Below, piece after piece: positions 31,720 through 43,329 of a stretch of DNA of 64,000 nt. The position numbers and the translations under genes are program-made. Within the stretch, counting starts at the first letter, position 1, and each line of letters starts with the position of its first letter. Origin of the DNA: Manduca sexta (taxonomy: Eukaryota > Arthropoda > Insecta > Lepidoptera > Sphingidae). The stretch lies in assembly GCF_014839805.1 (NCBI RefSeq), contig NC_051138.1:11220983-11284982 (forward strand). The letters run 5' to 3'. The notes beneath the pieces were generated by a model. The model saw only the letters and a list, made by a program, of their open reading frames with translations, had not been told where the DNA came from and did no database searches.

Positions 31720-34026
31720 ATGCTAAAGTTCTTTGCTTCTATAAAGTTCATGTTGTTGTGTAGATTTTTCTGTGGTTTGTACTACGAAATGAGCTCGTCG
31801 AGAGTGGTGCAGTTATTGGGACAACTATACTGTGTATCGATGCTATTTATGAGAGTTACATTGCTTATATCTCTATTACCATTTATGAATTTAATACCGT
31901 TGTATTTGTTTATTTTTATTCTAATTGTGCTGTCAGTAACTGTTTCCGTAGCATCTTTATTAAGTAAAGACATTTACTTTATGGAATACTTATCGGACTT
32001 AGAAGGTCATGCTGCAAATGTAACACAAAAGACACTGACTAGCTTTATACCGTTTATCATAACATTGACAATTATATTTGGTAATGTTTTAATTTCCCAT
32101 ACGTTCAGCATAAATATGGTTATAAAGCCGACCATTATAATACCTGTATCAATGTTTACTTTTTACGCTTATTTTTACCCCGTAATAGTAATGCTTCATA
32201 TACATTACAATGAGATTAAAGAATTGCAGCACAAACTTAGAGTTAATTTGAACGAAGATCTAATAGAAGATGAGAAAATTAATGCCATACCTTCGTTCCT
32301 CAATGAATATCGATTTCTATGTCAAACGTTGGACAAACCTGGCAAAACGATTAAGATGGTGGTATGTAAAATTAAAATAAAATTTATGATAAAGGATTTC
32401 ACAGATCAAATAGAATGATGTCTAATGCACTTATAAATAAATAGGTTGCAATCGTTTGAAATCATTCGGAAGTGGTAACTAAAAAAATAACGGAAATGAA
32501 ACGCGCGTGAACAGGTGTGTCGTCACGTAAATAATCATAATAAGTAATGCTATATTTTTAACATGAATAACGATTTCAACTAATTTTAATGCTGTTTTTG
32601 CAGATTTGTTTCTTTTTAGTGTTTTTAACGGCTATGTATAAAATGTACAAAATCAAACATTGTTATCTAACCTATTATGTTGTTTTATGATTGTTTTCAA
32701 CATGTATAACTTTAAAAGTTCAACATGTATTCTTGAATTTGTGACGTTAGCCTATGGTCAAATGCAAACTGATTTCTTAAAACTGTCGCATAATAAGCTA
32801 ATAACAATACAGGATATTAATTAAGCAGTGCTGTTGTACAAAGTACAATATATATTATAGCTTTTATAATAAATTATTTTTGTGTTTTTAGTTTTCCGTG
32901 GGGGTCTTGTCACAAAGTGCGAGGATGCTTTGTACAATTTATTATTATTTATCTGAAGAACTCGGGATCGTAAGTGAAAACTACATGTTTTTGTATTTTC
33001 AATATATGTGTGATGTAAAACAGATTTTCTTCCATACTAGTACAGTTTGCCTAACCTATTACACAGGGATAGCAAACCAATGGTACGCGTGCCAGTGATG
33101 GTGACAAAATAATATTGGCAATGAAATAATGTGTCAAACGTTGTATGTGTATCTTTCTTTAGGTTTCATTTCGCATAACATCTGGCGCAGTGAATTCATT
33201 TTACCGAGATCTGTAAAAAAGAAACAAAAAAAAGTTGAGTCATAAAAAAGTCCTTAAAAAGGGCCACTCGGATATATAAAACAGATCCTGGATAGCATGT
33301 TAAAGGCTATATTTTTTATCTAAATAATGGCACATTGACCTTTTAAGGTTCCCCATCTCTGACTTAAAATTGTGACTGATCCAAAAGTCTTTGATTGCCA
33401 ACTAAAACCCAAAGTGTAGTTCCTGAAAGTCAATTTTTTTTAGACAAGGAACGATTTCGCGCGCTGAGTATTAGCCTTCCTGTATAAATCTCAGAACAGA
33501 AATTCAGCTACATTCTGGACAATCACGTTTATTATGAAGTCTTTTTTAACATGTTCATTTATGTTAATTTTCTTGTTTTAAGGAGGTACGTTTCCTTTTA
33601 AATGGATTTTTTGACGTTATTATGAGTATTGGCATAACCTTCATGCCTGTAATGTTACTGGAGATGTCAATGCATATTACTAATGATATCCAACGAATGT
33701 TATCAAGACACCTCCTTCAATACAAAGGTAAATCAAATATAATATTATATTTAGGTGACTGCATCTTGGCGGAATTTGGTGAAGTACTGCTCATTGCAAT
33801 TGTTAAGAATTTATTTGGATATTAATTAATCTAAACCATATCTAAACTGTTTACCATTACAGGTCCTAGACTACGTGAAGCAATTTACGACTCCCTCGAT
33901 TACATTGAAATTCATGGCATGAAGGTCACGCTATGGGCTCACTTCCCTATGGATTTAAGTTTTTTCTTCAGCTTTGTTTCACTCGTAACCGCCTACGCCA
34001 TCGCTGTGTTGCAATTTAAATATTAG
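31720..34026 (+). CDS. Gr: Gustatory receptor (Gr-B), four exons
   Basis: This intact paralogue of Gr-A belongs to the insect gustatory receptor family. Exons are 31720-32361 (214 codons), 32892-32969 (78 nt, same size as in Gr-A), 33583-33727 and 33863-34026. Donors are gtatgt, gtaagt and gtaaat, the acceptors end in ag, phases are 0, 0, 1, and the total is 342 aa. The start MLKFFASIKFMLLCRFF aligns with Gr-A MLKVISSIKFVLLYRF, so this ATG is preferred to the in-frame one at 31630. Exon 2 reads FSVGVLSQSARMLCTIYYY. Exon 3 contains GITFMPVMLLEMSMHI. Exon 4 gives PRLREAIYDSLDYIEIHGM and ends AYAIAVLQFKY, a variant of the TYxxxxxQF signature. The exon 3 acceptor could be three bases further on. 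Possible poly(A) signals are at 34034 and 34148. Confidence 0.9.
33165..33230 (+). repeat. LINE tail fragment in Gr-B intron 2
   Basis: The run cataacatctggcgcagtgaa, then ttaccgagatctg and an A-rich end, matches the 3' tail of the LINE at 15375-17700. Only the tail was inserted or kept. Confidence 0.5.
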
Positions 34027-34335
34027 TGATATTAATAAAACCATAAATTATATAATGCTTTTAACAGTGGAAGCTAAGCTAAATAATATAATATGTAGGT
34101 TTATACATTAGTATTATGATATGTGTGTTATGCACTGGTAATAATTAAATAAACCTTTTAACGTTGCCTTTTTATGTGTTTTATTGGTTACTTTAGAAAC
34201 AGAATATTTTTAAAACGATCCTAGAATATTGCATTTTTAGTTTTGTGTTGATGAAAAAAACATTCTTAGGTATTTGAAGTCCTCACGAAAGCTGTTCTAG
34301 TTCATTTATTGTTTTTTTACCCTATACTTATATTT

Positions 34336-34407
34336 GTGCCCTTGGGATTTGAACCTGCGGACATTCCCCTCGACAGTCCGTTCCACAACCAACTAGGCTA
34401 TCGCCGC
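34336..34407 (-). mobile_element. S1 SINE head fragment
   Basis: The reverse-strand B box and A box (ccaactaggcta near 34390-34401) and the gcggcgatag start are present. The body is missing. Despite its tRNA-like boxes it is a SINE piece and not a tRNA gene. Confidence 0.75.
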
Positions 34408-34664
34408 TTTTAAATATATTTTTTTAATTAATTTATTCATAATCGAATTATAGGTAAATTTTAAAAAACACAATAGAGCTATCTGTCGTATTAAATATTT
34501 TTTTTATCTATATTACTCATCGGAAGTAGGTAGCGTTAAATATAGGAAACAAAATATGTTTTCGAGGTACCTATATGATTTGTAATTAATAAAAAATAGA
34601 TAAGCATAAATCGATATATATATATTATACATGTGGTATACGTCCATGTAATTATATACCGAAA

Positions 34665-36406
34665 TGAATACTCATAGTAATTATCACCGAATAGTTAGAG
34701 GCTCATTGAATATCAACGTCCAATTAGAAAGGCGTCGCTTGATGAAGCCTACGCTCCGATCTACTCACGTCCATGTCCGAAACCCCAAAAGCTTTCAACT
34801 TGAGCTGGCAAATCGCTTTGATTGCCTAAAAGAAAACCTTGCAGTGGACGAGCTAAACAGCGGTTTGGTAGAAGCTGTCCATACGGTGGGATCTAAGTAT
34901 TTTAGACCTCGCCGTAGAGATAGACCACAAAGACTCTCGATCCACACTCTTGACCTCATGGCCGAACGTCGATCTATGGCGCTGCAGTCTTCCGATGACG
35001 CCGAAGCATATCGGCGGCTCAATAAACGGATCTGGAAGTCCTTGCGACACGATGTCCCTGCTCACAATAGTGTGAGCATTAAAGAGACAATTGAGCGGAA
35101 CGGAGGCTCCAAAATGTTTGCAAGAGACTTGTCTATTCTAGTCTATTGGGCAAAGCCAGTTGTATAGGCTGAAGACGGACGGCGGCCGCATGGTATCGAC
35201 GAGGGCAGAGGTATTACGGGAGATCGAGAGGTTCTATGGACAGCTTTACACCTCGGTTGCCAAACCTACTGTTAGCTCGGCTGAAGACCCGAGAGCCGAG
35301 TTCATCCGACACTTTAGCGATGATATCCCGGACATCAGCTTGTGTGAGATTGAGATGGTCCTGAAGTAATTTAAGAACAACAAGGCGCCGGGTGAGGACG
35401 GAATCACTTTAGAGCTTCTGAAAGCGGGCGGATCGCCGATACTGAAAGTCCTTCAGACGCTCTTCAATTCCGTTCTCCTCGAGGGTTCAACGCCAGAGGC
35501 ATGGCGCAGGAGCGTGGTGGTACTGTTCTTCAAAAAAGGTAATAACACTTTGCTGAAGAACTACATGCCCATCTCGCTCCTGAAACATCTCCATAAGATG
35601 TTTTCGAGGGTCATCACAAATCGTCTCGAAAGCAGGTTTGATGACTTCCAGCCTCCCGAACAAGCCGGTTTCCGAAAAGGCTTTAGTACCATAGACCACA
35701 TTCATACGCTTCGGCAAGTTATACAAAAAACCGAGGAGTATAACTTGCCGCTTTGCTTAGCGTTTGTGGACTATGAGAAAGCCTTTGATTCGATCGAGAC
35801 CTGGGCTGTGCTCCAATCTCTTCAGCGGTGCCACATGGACTATCGGTACATAGAAGTGTCGAGGTGTATATACAATAACGCTACAATGTCGGTACGATTA
35901 CAAGATCAGAGCACGAAGGCTATTCCTCTACAGAGAGGCGTGAGACAGGGAGATGCTATATCTCCGAAACTGTTCACTGCCGCGCTGGAAAACGCCTTCA
36001 AACTCTTGCAGTGGAAAGGATTCGGCATCAACATTAACGGCGAGTATATCACTCACCATCGATTTGCCGACGATATTGTAGTCTTGGCAGAATCGCTGGA
36101 AGACCTTAGCACTATGCTCGAAGACGTTAATCGAGTCTCCCAACAGGTGGGTCTTAAAATGAACATGGACAAAACGAAGATCATGTCGAATGTCCATGTT
36201 GTGCCCACCCCCATCGGAGTTGGGGGCTCGACTCTCGAAGTTGTAGACGAATATGTCTATTTAGGACAAGTGGTCCGGCTAGGCAGGTCCAACTTCGAGA
36301 GAGAGGTCAATCATCGAATCCAACTCGGTTGGGCAGCGTTCGGGAAACCTCGCAACGTCTTCTCATCCAAAATACCTCAGTGCCTTAAATCGAAAGTCTT
36401 CAAAGC
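34665..36406 (+). mobile_element. RTE-type LINE, truncated at both ends
   Basis: The RTE linker (HRIVRGSLNINVQLERRRLMK, in frame 34664-35167) is followed, after a frameshift near 35150 and a stop at 35367-35369, by a long RT frame from about 35370. It shows NNKAPGEDGI, QAGFRKGFSTIDHIHTL, LAFVDYEKAFDSIE, GVRQGDAISPKLF and the catalytic FADD in HHRFADDIVVLAE (about 36050-36085), with the thumb ending CLKSKVFKAY. The endonuclease is missing on the left. On the right the element stops at 36406, inside the ORF, directly against a Gr exon. Loss of a LINE 3' end is unusual and points to a later rearrangement. Confidence 0.88.
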
Positions 36407-37029
36407 CTATAAAGTTCATGTTGTTGTGTCGATTTTTCTTGGGCCTGTATTACAAAATGAGCTCGTCGAGAGCGGTGCCCTTCTTCGTACGAATGTACTG
36501 TGTATCGATACTATTTGTTAACGTAACATTGATCGCATCTCATTTTACTGTTTGTTGATACAATACCAGTTTATGTCCATCATTGGACTACCATAATAAT
36601 ATTAATATCGGTTTTCGTATCGTCCTTAATAAATAAAGAAATTTACTTCATGAAATACTTGTCAGAATTGGAAGATTATGCCGAAAACATACTATAGAAG
36701 AAATTATCCAGCGTTATATCTTTTACTATACTAGCGGAAATAACATCTTCTAAAGTTATAATTTACTATAAATTAAAAAAAATATGAAATTCCTTTGCTA
36801 TTTAGAAAAGTTACAGCAATCCTTACTTGATATGGATATTTTTATCCCGTAATAATAATGTTTCATTTGTTTTACAATAAGATGAAAGTGTTGCAGCGTG
36901 CACTTAGAATTGGTTTAAATGAAGACGCAACAGAAGATGACAAAAATTAATGCCATACATCGGTTCCTGGATGAATACCGGTTTTTATTAGAAACATTAG
37001 ACAAAACCAAAAAAATAATTAACTGTATA
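36407..37029 (+). pseudogene. Gustatory receptor pseudogene (exon 1 remnant)
   Basis: The sequence is clearly homologous to Gr-B exon 1: IKFMLLCRFFLGLYYKMSSS, then YCVSILFVNVTLIASHF, INKEIYFMKYLSELEDYAEN and, after frame changes, a degraded LQRALRIGLNEDATEDD and RFLDEYRFLLETLD region. A gtatgt donor is still present at 37030. The first five or six codons are missing at the LINE junction, stops and indels break the frame, and no exons 2-4 were found in the following 1.3 kb. It is therefore a dead third member of the cluster. Confidence 0.88.
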
Positions 37030-38330
37030 GTATGTTATGTTTTAGATTAATAATTTACTAGCGTCGTCTATAAGCCTGTGTGTATGGTCTTAGATCTACC
37101 TGAGCCAATATCATGCTGTATCATGTCATCGTAGGTATTTGACTATATTTGGTTTTGAGATTTTTTTAACATATAACAGCAATTAGTACAAAAATGAAGT
37201 CCATGTGTGAAAACTGAATTAAAATTCAATGAGAAGTGAGGCAGTAATTCAAATTTCAAAAATTGCTTTTTGCAGGACTTGGCATGGAGTGGGGATATCG
37301 TTTCATCTCTTATTTTCGCACGCATCGTAATACCCGCTAACATGGCCTGACATGTCATGATACGGCTTATAACTTGTAGATTTTTCACCAGATTTCAATG
37401 ATTTCCTCTATTTTAGAATTTATACGACGTAAATATTTTATAAAAGTTATTTTATCTTATTTTAATACTGGGAGATGAAAATATTTGTAGCGGTTCGACG
37501 CGAGGCATTTTGGTTAAAATATTAGTTGATATTTTTAACGTTGAAAACCACATTTATTTTTAAAAATATTTAGAGATATTGTTGTATCGAAGGTATACCT
37601 GTGTGTCTGGGTTAAACCTAATTAATGACTTAAAGAATTTTGTTTTAGTAAAAATTCTAAGGGAAAGTTGATCTGAGAACATTACGATTTAATATATAAT
37701 TATTAACACTATTCAGCGTTGACAGAGTGCCATTGCAGTCTTTCCTCCTTATTTATACACTTCTTTTATCTAAAGATGAAGTAAAACTATGATGACAAGT
37801 CTGTTTCTCAGCGCTGAAGCCGTTGTGATTGGCTAATATTGTTTTAATTTCTAGCTTACGTCACCTTACTAGTTCTGTAATCTGTAAGCATTTAATTCTA
37901 AAGCTAAATGCCAACTAGTGACTGGCAGTTCTGGCTATGTACCGCACAAGTAGTTCATAGGATTTCACACATAATAGTACGAGATCCGGCTGCAGAATTA
38001 GTGCACTCATCGAGTATATGTTAAAAACTACATTCTTACACATATTTATGCTTAGAAGAATATATATCTACTAGGTTGCCTATTAAAACTTGGCCGCTAA
38101 TATTTTTAATTAAATTATTGTCAATTGATTTTTCGGAAAACATTTCATTCATTTGTTTTTCAAATAAAATATCGTCCACTTCATGACGATACACATAAAG
38201 ACTCTGAAAAACCACGGTTGCCGTTGCGCACTTGGCCGCACCTCTTCGCAGCCAGGTGTAAGCAGGTATGACTATGATACATTTACTCGTTCATAATGTA
38301 TATTTATTAGCTATACATCAAATTAAAGCT
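37030..38330. other. Intergenic stretch with a MITE family F end at 37741-37850
   Basis: A degraded family F terminus (ccttatttatacacttc, gacaagtctgtttctcag) is the only repeat recognised. Gr exons 2-4 are absent. Confidence 0.5.
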
Positions 38331-38337
38331 GATTTTT

Positions 38338-40180
38338 TATGCCTGGCGTGGTACCCTCGTGAATGACGGAATTGAATAGTTTTTGGAGAGCCTCTAATAT
38401 TGGCTGTCCGCCCGCTTTTAGAAGCTCTGCTGTTATTCCGTCATCACCCGGAGCCTTGTTGTTTTTCAGCTGCCCGAGAGCCATACTAATCTCGCACAGG
38501 TCGATGTCCGGGATGTCTTCGGTATAGTGTCGGATTAGTGGGGCTCTTGGATCTGTGGCCGCACTGCAAACAGGTCGTCGTGTTGACGTGTATAACTGTC
38601 CGTAGAACTTCTCTACCTCACCCATGAGCTCCGGTCGGGAAGATATAATCCTGCCGTCCTCGGTCTTCAGTTTGGTCAGCAGGCTTTGCCCAATGGACAG
38701 ATCCCTGGCGAACACCTTAGAGCCCCTGTTCCGCTCGAATAGCCTCTTCAACACATTTAGTGTTGAATTGGCGTATATCACGTTTCAGGGACTTACAGAT
38801 CTGTCGATTGAGCCTCCGGCAGACTGTCACGTCACCAGAAGACTGCAGGACCATCTTGCGTCTTTCTACCATGAGCTGTAGGGTGGGATCTGAGATCTTT
38901 TGAGTTCTTTTTGGACGCTGGGTCTTAAAGAACTTAGACCCAGTCGTCTGGACAGTTTTCACGAGCCTGTTGCTATACTCATCCACATCTACGCACTCAC
39001 CTAAGCACTCGAAGCGGTTCCGGAGTTCGAGCTGAAAGCTCTCGGGGTTTTTGATATGGGCAGATGCTGGTCGGAGCATGGACTTCATCAGTCGAGACCT
39101 CTCAAGCGATACGTTAAGATTCAATGTGCCTCTTACCATTCGGTGATCACTCCCGGTTTTCACCGCATTGATCACAGAGACATCATTGAATATACGCCGT
39201 TTGGTCGACATGATGAAGTCAATCTCATTTCTGGTAGCACCCTTGGGACTCAGCCAGGTCCACTTGCGCTGACTACGCTTTTGAAGAAGGAGTTCATCAT
39301 AAAGAGTCCCTCCCTCTCCATGTAGTCGGCCAGCAGCTGACCCCGCGCGTTCCGTTGCCCATACCCAAATATCCCCATTTTCAGCTCGTTGCCGCTACGT
39401 GTGCCCAGTTTCGCGTTGAAGTCCCCCATAACAACGGTGAAGTAGGTCTGGGAGCTATGTATAGCCCGAGATATATCCTCGTACATAGCCTCCACCTCAT
39501 CATCGGAGTGTGCCGAGGTCGGGGCGTAGACCTGAATAACCTTCAGCGAATACCGTTTGGTGATTCTGAGTATCAGGTACGCCACCCTTGCCGACACACT
39601 CTCGATCTTCACAACGTTGTTTACGAGGGACTTGTGGATGATAAACCCGACACCACCTTGGGACTGCTGGTCGCCCTCCCGGAAATAGAACAGGTTACCT
39701 GACTTGAGGATTATCGAGTCCTCCCCCTGCCTTCGGACTTCAGATAATCCTATAACGTCCCACCGTAACCTGCTCACTTCTTCCTCCAGTTCGACTAACT
39801 TCTCGTCGGTCCGCAGTGTGCGCGTGTTATATGTTGCCAGGGCCAGTTTTCGTCGGTTGTGGTAGCCTGGTCTCTGCCGGGGATTTCTTAGCACCCCTTG
39901 CCCCGCCGTTACCATGACCGCTACCGTAGCCAGGAATAGCGGGGCCGCCGGGGACTAGGGGCCGGTTTTTATGTGGCCTTACCATAGGGGGGGGGTTTTG
40001 CCGTAATCGCCACGCTTGGCAGGCGGGTTGGCGATCGCAGTGGCGGAAGTCTCATCACAAGACGCTGCTGCCCGTCTTGTGTCTTGTCACTTCCTTCCGC
40101 CGTGTTGGAATGGTTTTACCGCCATTAGTCGGTGGACTACTTGCACTAGTGGTAGTGAGCACCACTAGTGGGCGGTGGGG
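38338..40180 (-). mobile_element. RTE-type LINE with endonuclease, 3'-truncated
   Basis: On the minus strand the frame from the ATG at 39915 codes for an AP-like endonuclease: ATYNTRTLRTDEKLVELEEE, IGLSEVR (catalytic E), IQVYAPTS and VMGDFNAKLGTR (D and N). After a frameshift near 39230 the SDH box appears in KTGSDHRMVRGTLNL, followed by the linker and the first RT block (LKNNKAPGDDGITAELLK). The element ends abruptly at about 38338 before the catalytic RT motifs. A second frameshift lies near 38760. A GC-rich 5' leader occupies 39916-40180. It is the same family as 34665-36406 in opposite orientation. Confidence 0.88.
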
Positions 40181-40218
40181 GTCGTCACGCCCCTACGCCG
40201 GCGTAGGGGCGTGACGAC
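40144..40218. repeat. Inverted repeats at the LINE 5' end, including a 38-bp perfect palindrome
   Basis: Positions 40181-40199 and 40200-40218 are exact reverse complements with no spacer (GC-rich, gtcgtcacgcccctacgcc arm). Just before, 40144-40153 and 40161-40170 form a 10-bp stem with a 7-base loop (cactagtggt). The palindrome abuts the SINE tail inverted repeat. Confidence 0.85.
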
Positions 40219-40272
40219 AGGGCTGATATTATTATTTAATCAACTATAATAAAATAATAATATCAGCCCTGT
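40217..40272. repeat. 21-bp inverted repeat of the SINE tail
   Basis: Arms 40217-40237 and 40252-40272 are perfect reverse complements around a 14-base A/T loop. The right arm is the end of the S1 SINE (cagggctgatatt on the minus strand) and the left arm is an inverted duplicate of it. Confidence 0.85.
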
Positions 40273-40578
40273 ATTATATATACTTGCCCACTGCTGAGCA
40301 CGGGCCTCCTCTACTACTGAGAAGGATTAGGCCTTAGTCCACTACGCTGGCCTAGTGCGGATTGGTAGACTTCGCACACCCTCGAAATTCCTATAGAGAA
40401 CTTCTCAGGTATGCAGGTTTCCTCACGATGTTTTCCTTCACCCTTAAAGCAAGCGAGAATTCACAAAGAATACACACATAATTTTTTAGAAAAATCAGAG
40501 GTGCGTGCCCTTGGGATTTGAACCTGTGGACATTCGTCTCGGCAGTACGTTCCACAATCAACTAGGCTATCGCCGCTT
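40260..40578 (-). mobile_element. S1 SINE, full length
   Basis: The reverse-strand copy carries the A/B boxes (aggctatcgccgc start at about 40576, ggatttgaacc), the conserved gctttaaggg-type body, gaggaggcccgtgctcagc and the cagggctgatatt tail. It sits directly beside the 5' end of the RTE LINE. Confidence 0.85.
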
Positions 40579-40879
40579 TTTAACTATAATCAACTAACTA
40601 AACATTTTTTGTTTTAGTTCTCCCTTGGCGTATAGTTTCAATCTTTGAGGATCGTTTATGTTATTTACTCTTTTTTAGTTCATGTCTTCGACGTCGTAAG
40701 CATTGCGTGTTTATTTACTGCCCAAAAATATTGAATGTAATTTTCCTACTTTTTTCATTTACTTTCCTTAATAGACCTTGATGATTTAAAAGTTGTTGTT
40801 AGATACTGTAAGGTAAAGTTAGGTTTTTTAAATCTATGAGCAAGGCATTACATCATTGTCTCAAACCCATCACACTATA

Positions 40880-41130
40880 TACTACAATGGTGGAATGATC
40901 CACACGTCCTCAATCCAGCGCGAAACATACTGGTCAGACGTCCACCTTTTTCCTTCTACGTCGTCTCTAGCGGCGGAGGTGATCTTCCCGCTCCCGATCT
41001 CTGTCGAAATTCTCCGCCTGCGAGAGCACCACCTCGTAGTAGTGGGCCGACATCTTCGTCAAGACATCAGGCCCTCCGGTTGCCAAGCATCGAAGCGTCT
41101 ACGGCCGGAAACGAAAGATCTCCAAAAACA
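40880..41130. other. GC-rich fragment, unidentified
   Basis: A less AT-rich block is open on the plus strand (113 codons at 40856-41197). On the minus strand it gives a stretch reading KMSAHYYEVVLSQAENFDRD and then an arginine-rich run with stops. No family is recognised. It could be a decayed retrocopy or a repeat. Confidence 0.3.
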
Positions 41131-41403
41131 TAATGTACCTATTTCCATAATGTTTTCATTAAAGCTAAAATACGTGTCATGTGGAATAGCCCATTGATGT
41201 CGAAATAATTGGAAATAGTGAAATTTAAAACTTTCGATAAATATGTGGGTTTTTGATTGCTTTTGTTGTATTTGTATACTGTATAATTGTTTTCAGTGCT
41301 TAATACAGTTTCCTGTAAGTTTTATTATGATTGAGACGTTTTTTATTCCATAATTTTATTTTATTATACTAATTACATTTCTACTGTGTACAAAGGCGGT
41401 ACA

Positions 41404-41565
41404 TTAAGGCGATACCTCAAGGTCCATTTTCATACATTTTGTTTCACCTTTAATCTGGGTAACTAAACAAGTATTGGCAAGTAAAGAATTTAAATTCACG
41501 TCTAGTTAGTGATTAGTTCTCGCAGTTGAAAGAAAAACGTAAAAATAATTAATAATCATGGATAT
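41404..41565 (-). mobile_element. TTAA-type MITE, truncated second copy
   Basis: From ttaaggcgatacc through ggtccattttcatacatttt and acgtctagttagtgattag, this is the reverse complement of the element at 51729-51939. Its other terminal repeat is missing. Confidence 0.65.
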
Positions 41566-41799
41566 TTCGGCCTTTAAAATTTTGTCATATTAAATTTAAT
41601 GGAATATCTTAATGGAAATCAAAGAGCCGGACCGAAGACGGCACTACATCATTCTAGTAATATTTTAAGACATATTTTTTAATTAAAATAGACAAGCTAA
41701 GTAACAAACTTTATTCTACATTCAACATTGTATTGATATGAATCTATTAAAGTCAATGACATTAGCGTTTCGTTCACTTGATTGAAGATAGATGGCGTA

Positions 41800-42170
41800 T
41801 TAAGTTCAGTGTTGCAATTAATTCAATATCTGGTAACCAATTACGGAAACCTTCCGAACTTTTCACTTCGTTGATTACATCATGTTGCCAAATTTATTTA
41901 GGACGGCTACGCTTACATTTTCCTTTTGGGGTTTCAATTTCCATTGCATAACATTTTTAAGAATATGTTCTGCACCTCGGAGTGTATGGCCAATCAATTT
42001 TCCACTTGCGGTGCCTGATCCAGTGGTTGATCGGAGTTTCATGGCAGAGTTTTCATAGTTGGTCATTCGATATATTCTCAGGCCAGTGAATACAAATACC
42101 TCTAGCTGGTGCGATATGGCTTTATTACAGAACAGATTTTACGTTAGTACGAAATATATTAACTTAAATT
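41800..42170 (-). mobile_element. RTE-like LINE, C-terminal relic
   Basis: The minus strand reads LEVFVFTGLRIYRMTNYENS, GKLIGHTLRGAEHILKNVMQW and, after a frame change, KCKRSRPK, IWQHDVINEVKSSEG. This is the usual C-terminal order of RTE-type LINEs (GHTLR, R.RPK.W). It is degraded and 5'-truncated. Confidence 0.65.
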
Positions 42171-42179
42171 CCAAATAAA

Positions 42180-43125
42180 TCATACAGTCGCAACTCAATG
42201 TGGCCCCCGCGTAAGATTGTTATCGCCGCAAAAAATTATATAGTTCTTGATAATTGAAACACGCTCACGAAATCCAGTTAATGTAAGTCTCCATTTGTTG
42301 GAACTCACAATTAGGTTATAATGTTTTGGCTTAATGATTGACAGGTACTTATTTCTGCGTCCATAAACGTATACTTTCAATCACTGTATTAGCGTTTTAG
42401 ATCTCTACTGAAGTTAAAAAAATATGTAAAGTATATTGTTGATTCTTGTTATTATTTAGGTATACAATACTTCCAGCCTTATTCCATATTTAAAGATATA
42501 CTTATATTTTTATTAATTATTAGTATCCTTGGTAATTAAGGCAGGTTTTAGTTACTAAAACCAACTCCACAATTATTATGGCATTGGATGCCGTATTTCA
42601 ATGTATACATGACATTTTTACATTTCTATATCGATTTAATATAATAAAATCTATTTTAGAGTCAACACGATTTGTAAAAAAATCCTATATGCATTATTTT
42701 TCATCGCCGTTGCCATTCCGGTACTGTTTTCAATTTCGACCTCCCTTACATAGTTATCCTTATTTTTGTTTATTTGTTTGCGTGTCATATCCCAGACCAT
42801 CTTCCCCTTATAATTCGTCGCATTTTCAATTATTGTTAATTGAATTTTCTTATATTGCTAGTTATCACTATTTTTGACCGTTCCTTCTAAGCATGCTTTG
42901 AAAAGTAAAGTGCGGTCCAAGTCCACTTTGATTCGACGCCGTCGACCAAATACGATTTGATTGTATTGCGACGGCCAAAAGAGATCCCGATCAGCCGTCA
43001 AATGTCCTTTGCTGACGCAGGCGATAGTTTATTACCTGTCCAAAGTATACGCAACAAAAGTATAAATACACTAAAACCAGCATTAACCCTTCAATATTCA
43101 TTAAGCAATTTTTGTAATGCTTTGA
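42180..43125. other. Intergenic stretch, nothing convincing
   Basis: A 99-codon plus frame at 42578-42877 is rich in F, Y, S and P, with no domain or splice context, and is not called. Confidence 0.4.
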
Positions 43126-43129
43126 ATGA

Positions 43130-43325
43130 CTACACATGCTTGCCGTTCGCCTGATAGTAAGCGATACGACTAGTCCAATAGTTACACTAGCTACAATGTC
43201 CTTTAAACCGGAACACAACAGTGACTACACACTGCTGGTTGGCGGCAGAAATAGACATTGCGGTGGTACCTACCCAGGCGGACTCTCACATATGAGAGAC
43301 ATCCCACCAGACCAATATAAAACGA
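43130..43325 (-). repeat. Dispersed repeat family E
   Basis: The reverse-oriented order is kept from gataagcgatacgac-like sequence through ctacaatgtcctttaaaccg to ctctcacatatgagag. Confidence 0.65.
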
Positions 43326-43329
43326 ACCC

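Noticed and set aside
35514..36521. Fusion protein of LINE RT and gustatory receptor
   Set aside because: The receptor part is read in the wrong frame and the receptor copy itself carries stops.
42578..42877. 99-codon frame as a gene
   Set aside because: It is low complexity, rich in F/Y/S, with no domain, splice partner or homology to neighbours.
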